Origin: an uncultured Eubacteriales bacterium
GTDB taxonomy: Bacteria > Bacillota > Clostridia > Lachnospirales > Lachnospiraceae
Assembly: GCA_900318405.1 (NCBI GenBank)
Contig: ONKP01000007.1
Location: 1-40,521, forward strand
DNA length: 40,521 nt
Direction of reading: 5' to 3'
Of the stretch, positions 39,291 through 40,521 are shown piece by piece (the first letter of the stretch is position 1; each line of letters begins with the position of its first letter). The position numbers and the translations under genes are program-made. Under the pieces are notes generated by a model. The model was not told the origin of the DNA and searched no databases. It worked only from the letters and a program-made list of their open reading frames with translations.

Positions 39291-39523
39291 TCGAATTGCA
39301 CAATCCATTGCCATTTTTCACCTTTTTCTTGTACTTTTTTCACACATTTCGTAAAACTTTCTGTATTTTTCCTATGGCTATAATAAGAAAAACAAGCGGA
39401 ATCCATCGATCTCCCGGCCGCAGTTTCATCGTCAGAAATGCCTTTAAATATGGGTCTGCGGACTCATTTTCTGCTTTTTCATCAGGTACCCTGCCGGCAA
39501 TTATTTCTTATGAAATTACTCAG

Positions 39524-39577
39524 AAAATAAAACCGGCACAGCGAAGAGGATCAGCCGATCCTCCGTCACTGTGCCGG
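39524..39577 (-). terminator. Terminator of the AraC regulator gene
   Basis: CCGGCACAG/CTGTGCCGG (9 bp) enclosing GAGGATC/GATCCTC, followed by TTTTATTTT on the minus strand. It separates the regulator transcript from the transport operon. Confidence 0.9.
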
Positions 39578-39612
39578 ACCACTTGCGTTTCCGTATATCA
39601 CCGTACTTATTT

Positions 39613-40467
39613 TTACCGCTGCATTCCGCCATATTTTTTCCACAGTCTGTAGAAATTCGACATATTGCGAAAGCCGCACTCTCCGGCGATCTCCGTCATG
39701 CTCATATCTGTCGTCTCCGTAAGTTCCCTCGCCCGGTGAAGTCGGAGCTCCGTCACATACCTGCTGAAACTCTTCCCCAGCGTTTTCCGGAAACACGTGC
39801 TGAAATAATTCGGGCTCATACAGGCTCGCCGGGCCGCCTCTTCCAGTGTCACGCTGCCCGTATATCCGGCGTTGATATAATACAGTGCCGGCTCCAGCCG
39901 CTTGTACATCCGCACCGGGACCGTGTGAAATTCCCTGTCCGGCTCCAGGCTGGCGCGGAAATCATAGTGCCGCACGAGCATTGCGAGAATCCGCATCACG
40001 ATCGCCTTCATCATCAGACGATAACCCGCCTCGCGGAGATTGGATTCCCTGAGGGCCTCCTTCATCAGCTCATGGATCTGCGGCGCGCATCCCGCCGAGG
40101 CGTCGATCCTGTTGCTGAATCCTTCTTCCCTTGCAACAAAAGGTTTCAGATATTCCTCATCCATCGGAACACCCGGCGAGGCGATCAGTTCCTCCGCAAA
40201 CGTCATGACCAGGAGGTCCATCCGTCCCTCTTCCACTTTCCAGCCGTGCGTTTCCGTTCCGTTAAAAATAATAAGGCTGCCCGCCTTCATCCGGTAGCTG
40301 ACCCCGTTGACATAATACACACCCGAGCCCGATTCCACACACGTAATCTCAAGAAAGGGATGCCAGTGAAACACAGCATCTCCGCTCCCATCGTCGTAAA
40401 CCGTCACATTCCTGATGCACATCGGGAATTCAGGATCCAGCTTTGAACTGTCACGCACTATTTCCAT
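39613..40467 (-). CDS. AraC-family transcriptional regulator
   Basis: 284 residues. A cupin-like N-terminal ligand domain (HWHPFLEITCVESGSGVYYV, then IIFNGTETHGW) precedes two C-terminal helix-turn-helix motifs (TLEEAARRACMSPNYFSTCF and MTEIAGECGFRNMSNFYRLW). It most likely activates the adjacent binding-protein/permease/GH31 genes when its sugar is present. The ribosome site before ATG 40467 is weak (GGAAATG, 12 bases away). A TATACT near the window end may be its -10. Confidence 0.93.
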   Translation of the reverse strand: MEIVRDSSKLDPEFPMCIRNVTVYDDGSGDAVFHWHPFLEITCVESGSGVYYVNGVSYRMKAGSLIIFNGTETHGWKVEEGRMDLLVMTFAEELIASPGVPMDEEYLKPFVAREEGFSNRIDASAGCAPQIHELMKEALRESNLREAGYRLMMKAIVMRILAMLVRHYDFRASLEPDREFHTVPVRMYKRLEPALYYINAGYTGSVTLEEAARRACMSPNYFSTCFRKTLGKSFSRYVTELRLHRARELTETTDMSMTEIAGECGFRNMSNFYRLWKKYGGMQR

Positions 40468-40521
40468 CGTCTTATCATTTCCGTCATCGGTGTCTCAAAG
40501 TTCAGAGCAGAGTATACAACC

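Overview
The window looks like the chromosome of an anaerobic Firmicute, most likely a Lachnospiraceae or other Clostridia. The evidence is strong AGGAGG Shine-Dalgarno sites, near-consensus sigma-A promoters, the rpmG-secE-nusG-rplK-rplA-(L10 leader)-rplJ order, CUT1 sugar transport without its own ATPase, and a microcompartment gene order typical of that group. No species can be named from sequence alone. Every gene I can support lies on the minus strand, so transcription runs from high to low coordinates. I saw no tRNA, rRNA, CRISPR array, transposase or phage gene.

Positions 1-2911 hold a translation/transcription block (rpmG, secE, nusG, rplK, rplA, then the L10 leader of rplJ, which lies just off the edge). 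rplA carries a perfect 40-bp tandem duplication that frameshifts its 3' end.

Positions 3016-16626 hold an almost complete bacterial microcompartment (metabolosome) locus. In transcription order it runs: hbpS-like, PduO-type cobalamin adenosyltransferase, HPr-kinase-like ATPase, PHP phosphoesterase, EutS/PduU-like shell protein, EutP/PduV-like GTPase, then a second promoter, class II aldolase, acylating aldehyde dehydrogenase, Zn alcohol dehydrogenase, four hexameric shell proteins, PduL, pentameric shell protein, PduS-like flavo-iron-sulfur protein, PduT-like trimeric shell protein and a DeoR regulator. The aldolase, both dehydrogenases and PduL carry similar amphipathic encapsulation peptides. 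The inferred pathway splits a deoxy-sugar phosphate (fuculose-1-P, rhamnulose-1-P or a relative) into DHAP and a short aldehyde inside the shell. The aldehyde is then dismuted to an alcohol and an acyl-CoA, and PduL converts the acyl-CoA to an acyl-phosphate. The aldolase-to-DeoR order resembles the fucose/rhamnose GRM5 loci, but neither a glycyl-radical enzyme nor a B12 diol dehydratase is present; an adenosyltransferase/HbpS/EutS/EutP module sits where the glycyl-radical genes would be expected. Two promoters sharing 15 of 17 bases across the -35/spacer, plus a 19-base upstream motif in opposite orientations, suggest one regulon.

Positions 16687-30015 are mostly housekeeping: a serine acetyltransferase, mtnA, lgt, a PrsA/SurA-like lipoprotein, mfd, pth, two COG0523 metal GTPases (one with a long His/Asp tract, one fused to a DUF1980-like domain), a 78-residue conserved protein and a zinc-ribbon membrane protein. 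mfd and pth are separated by an array of 16-bp degenerate repeats.

Positions 30146-32580 encode a PhoR/PhoP-like two-component system whose promoter region holds six TTWACA boxes. Positions 32633-40521 form an alpha-glycoside locus: AraC regulator, lipoprotein sugar-binding protein, two CUT1 permeases and a GH31 enzyme (alpha-xylosidase/alpha-glucosidase type). A dispersed repeat occurs at 16687-16741 and 35320-35378, the second copy lying in a MITE-like segment.
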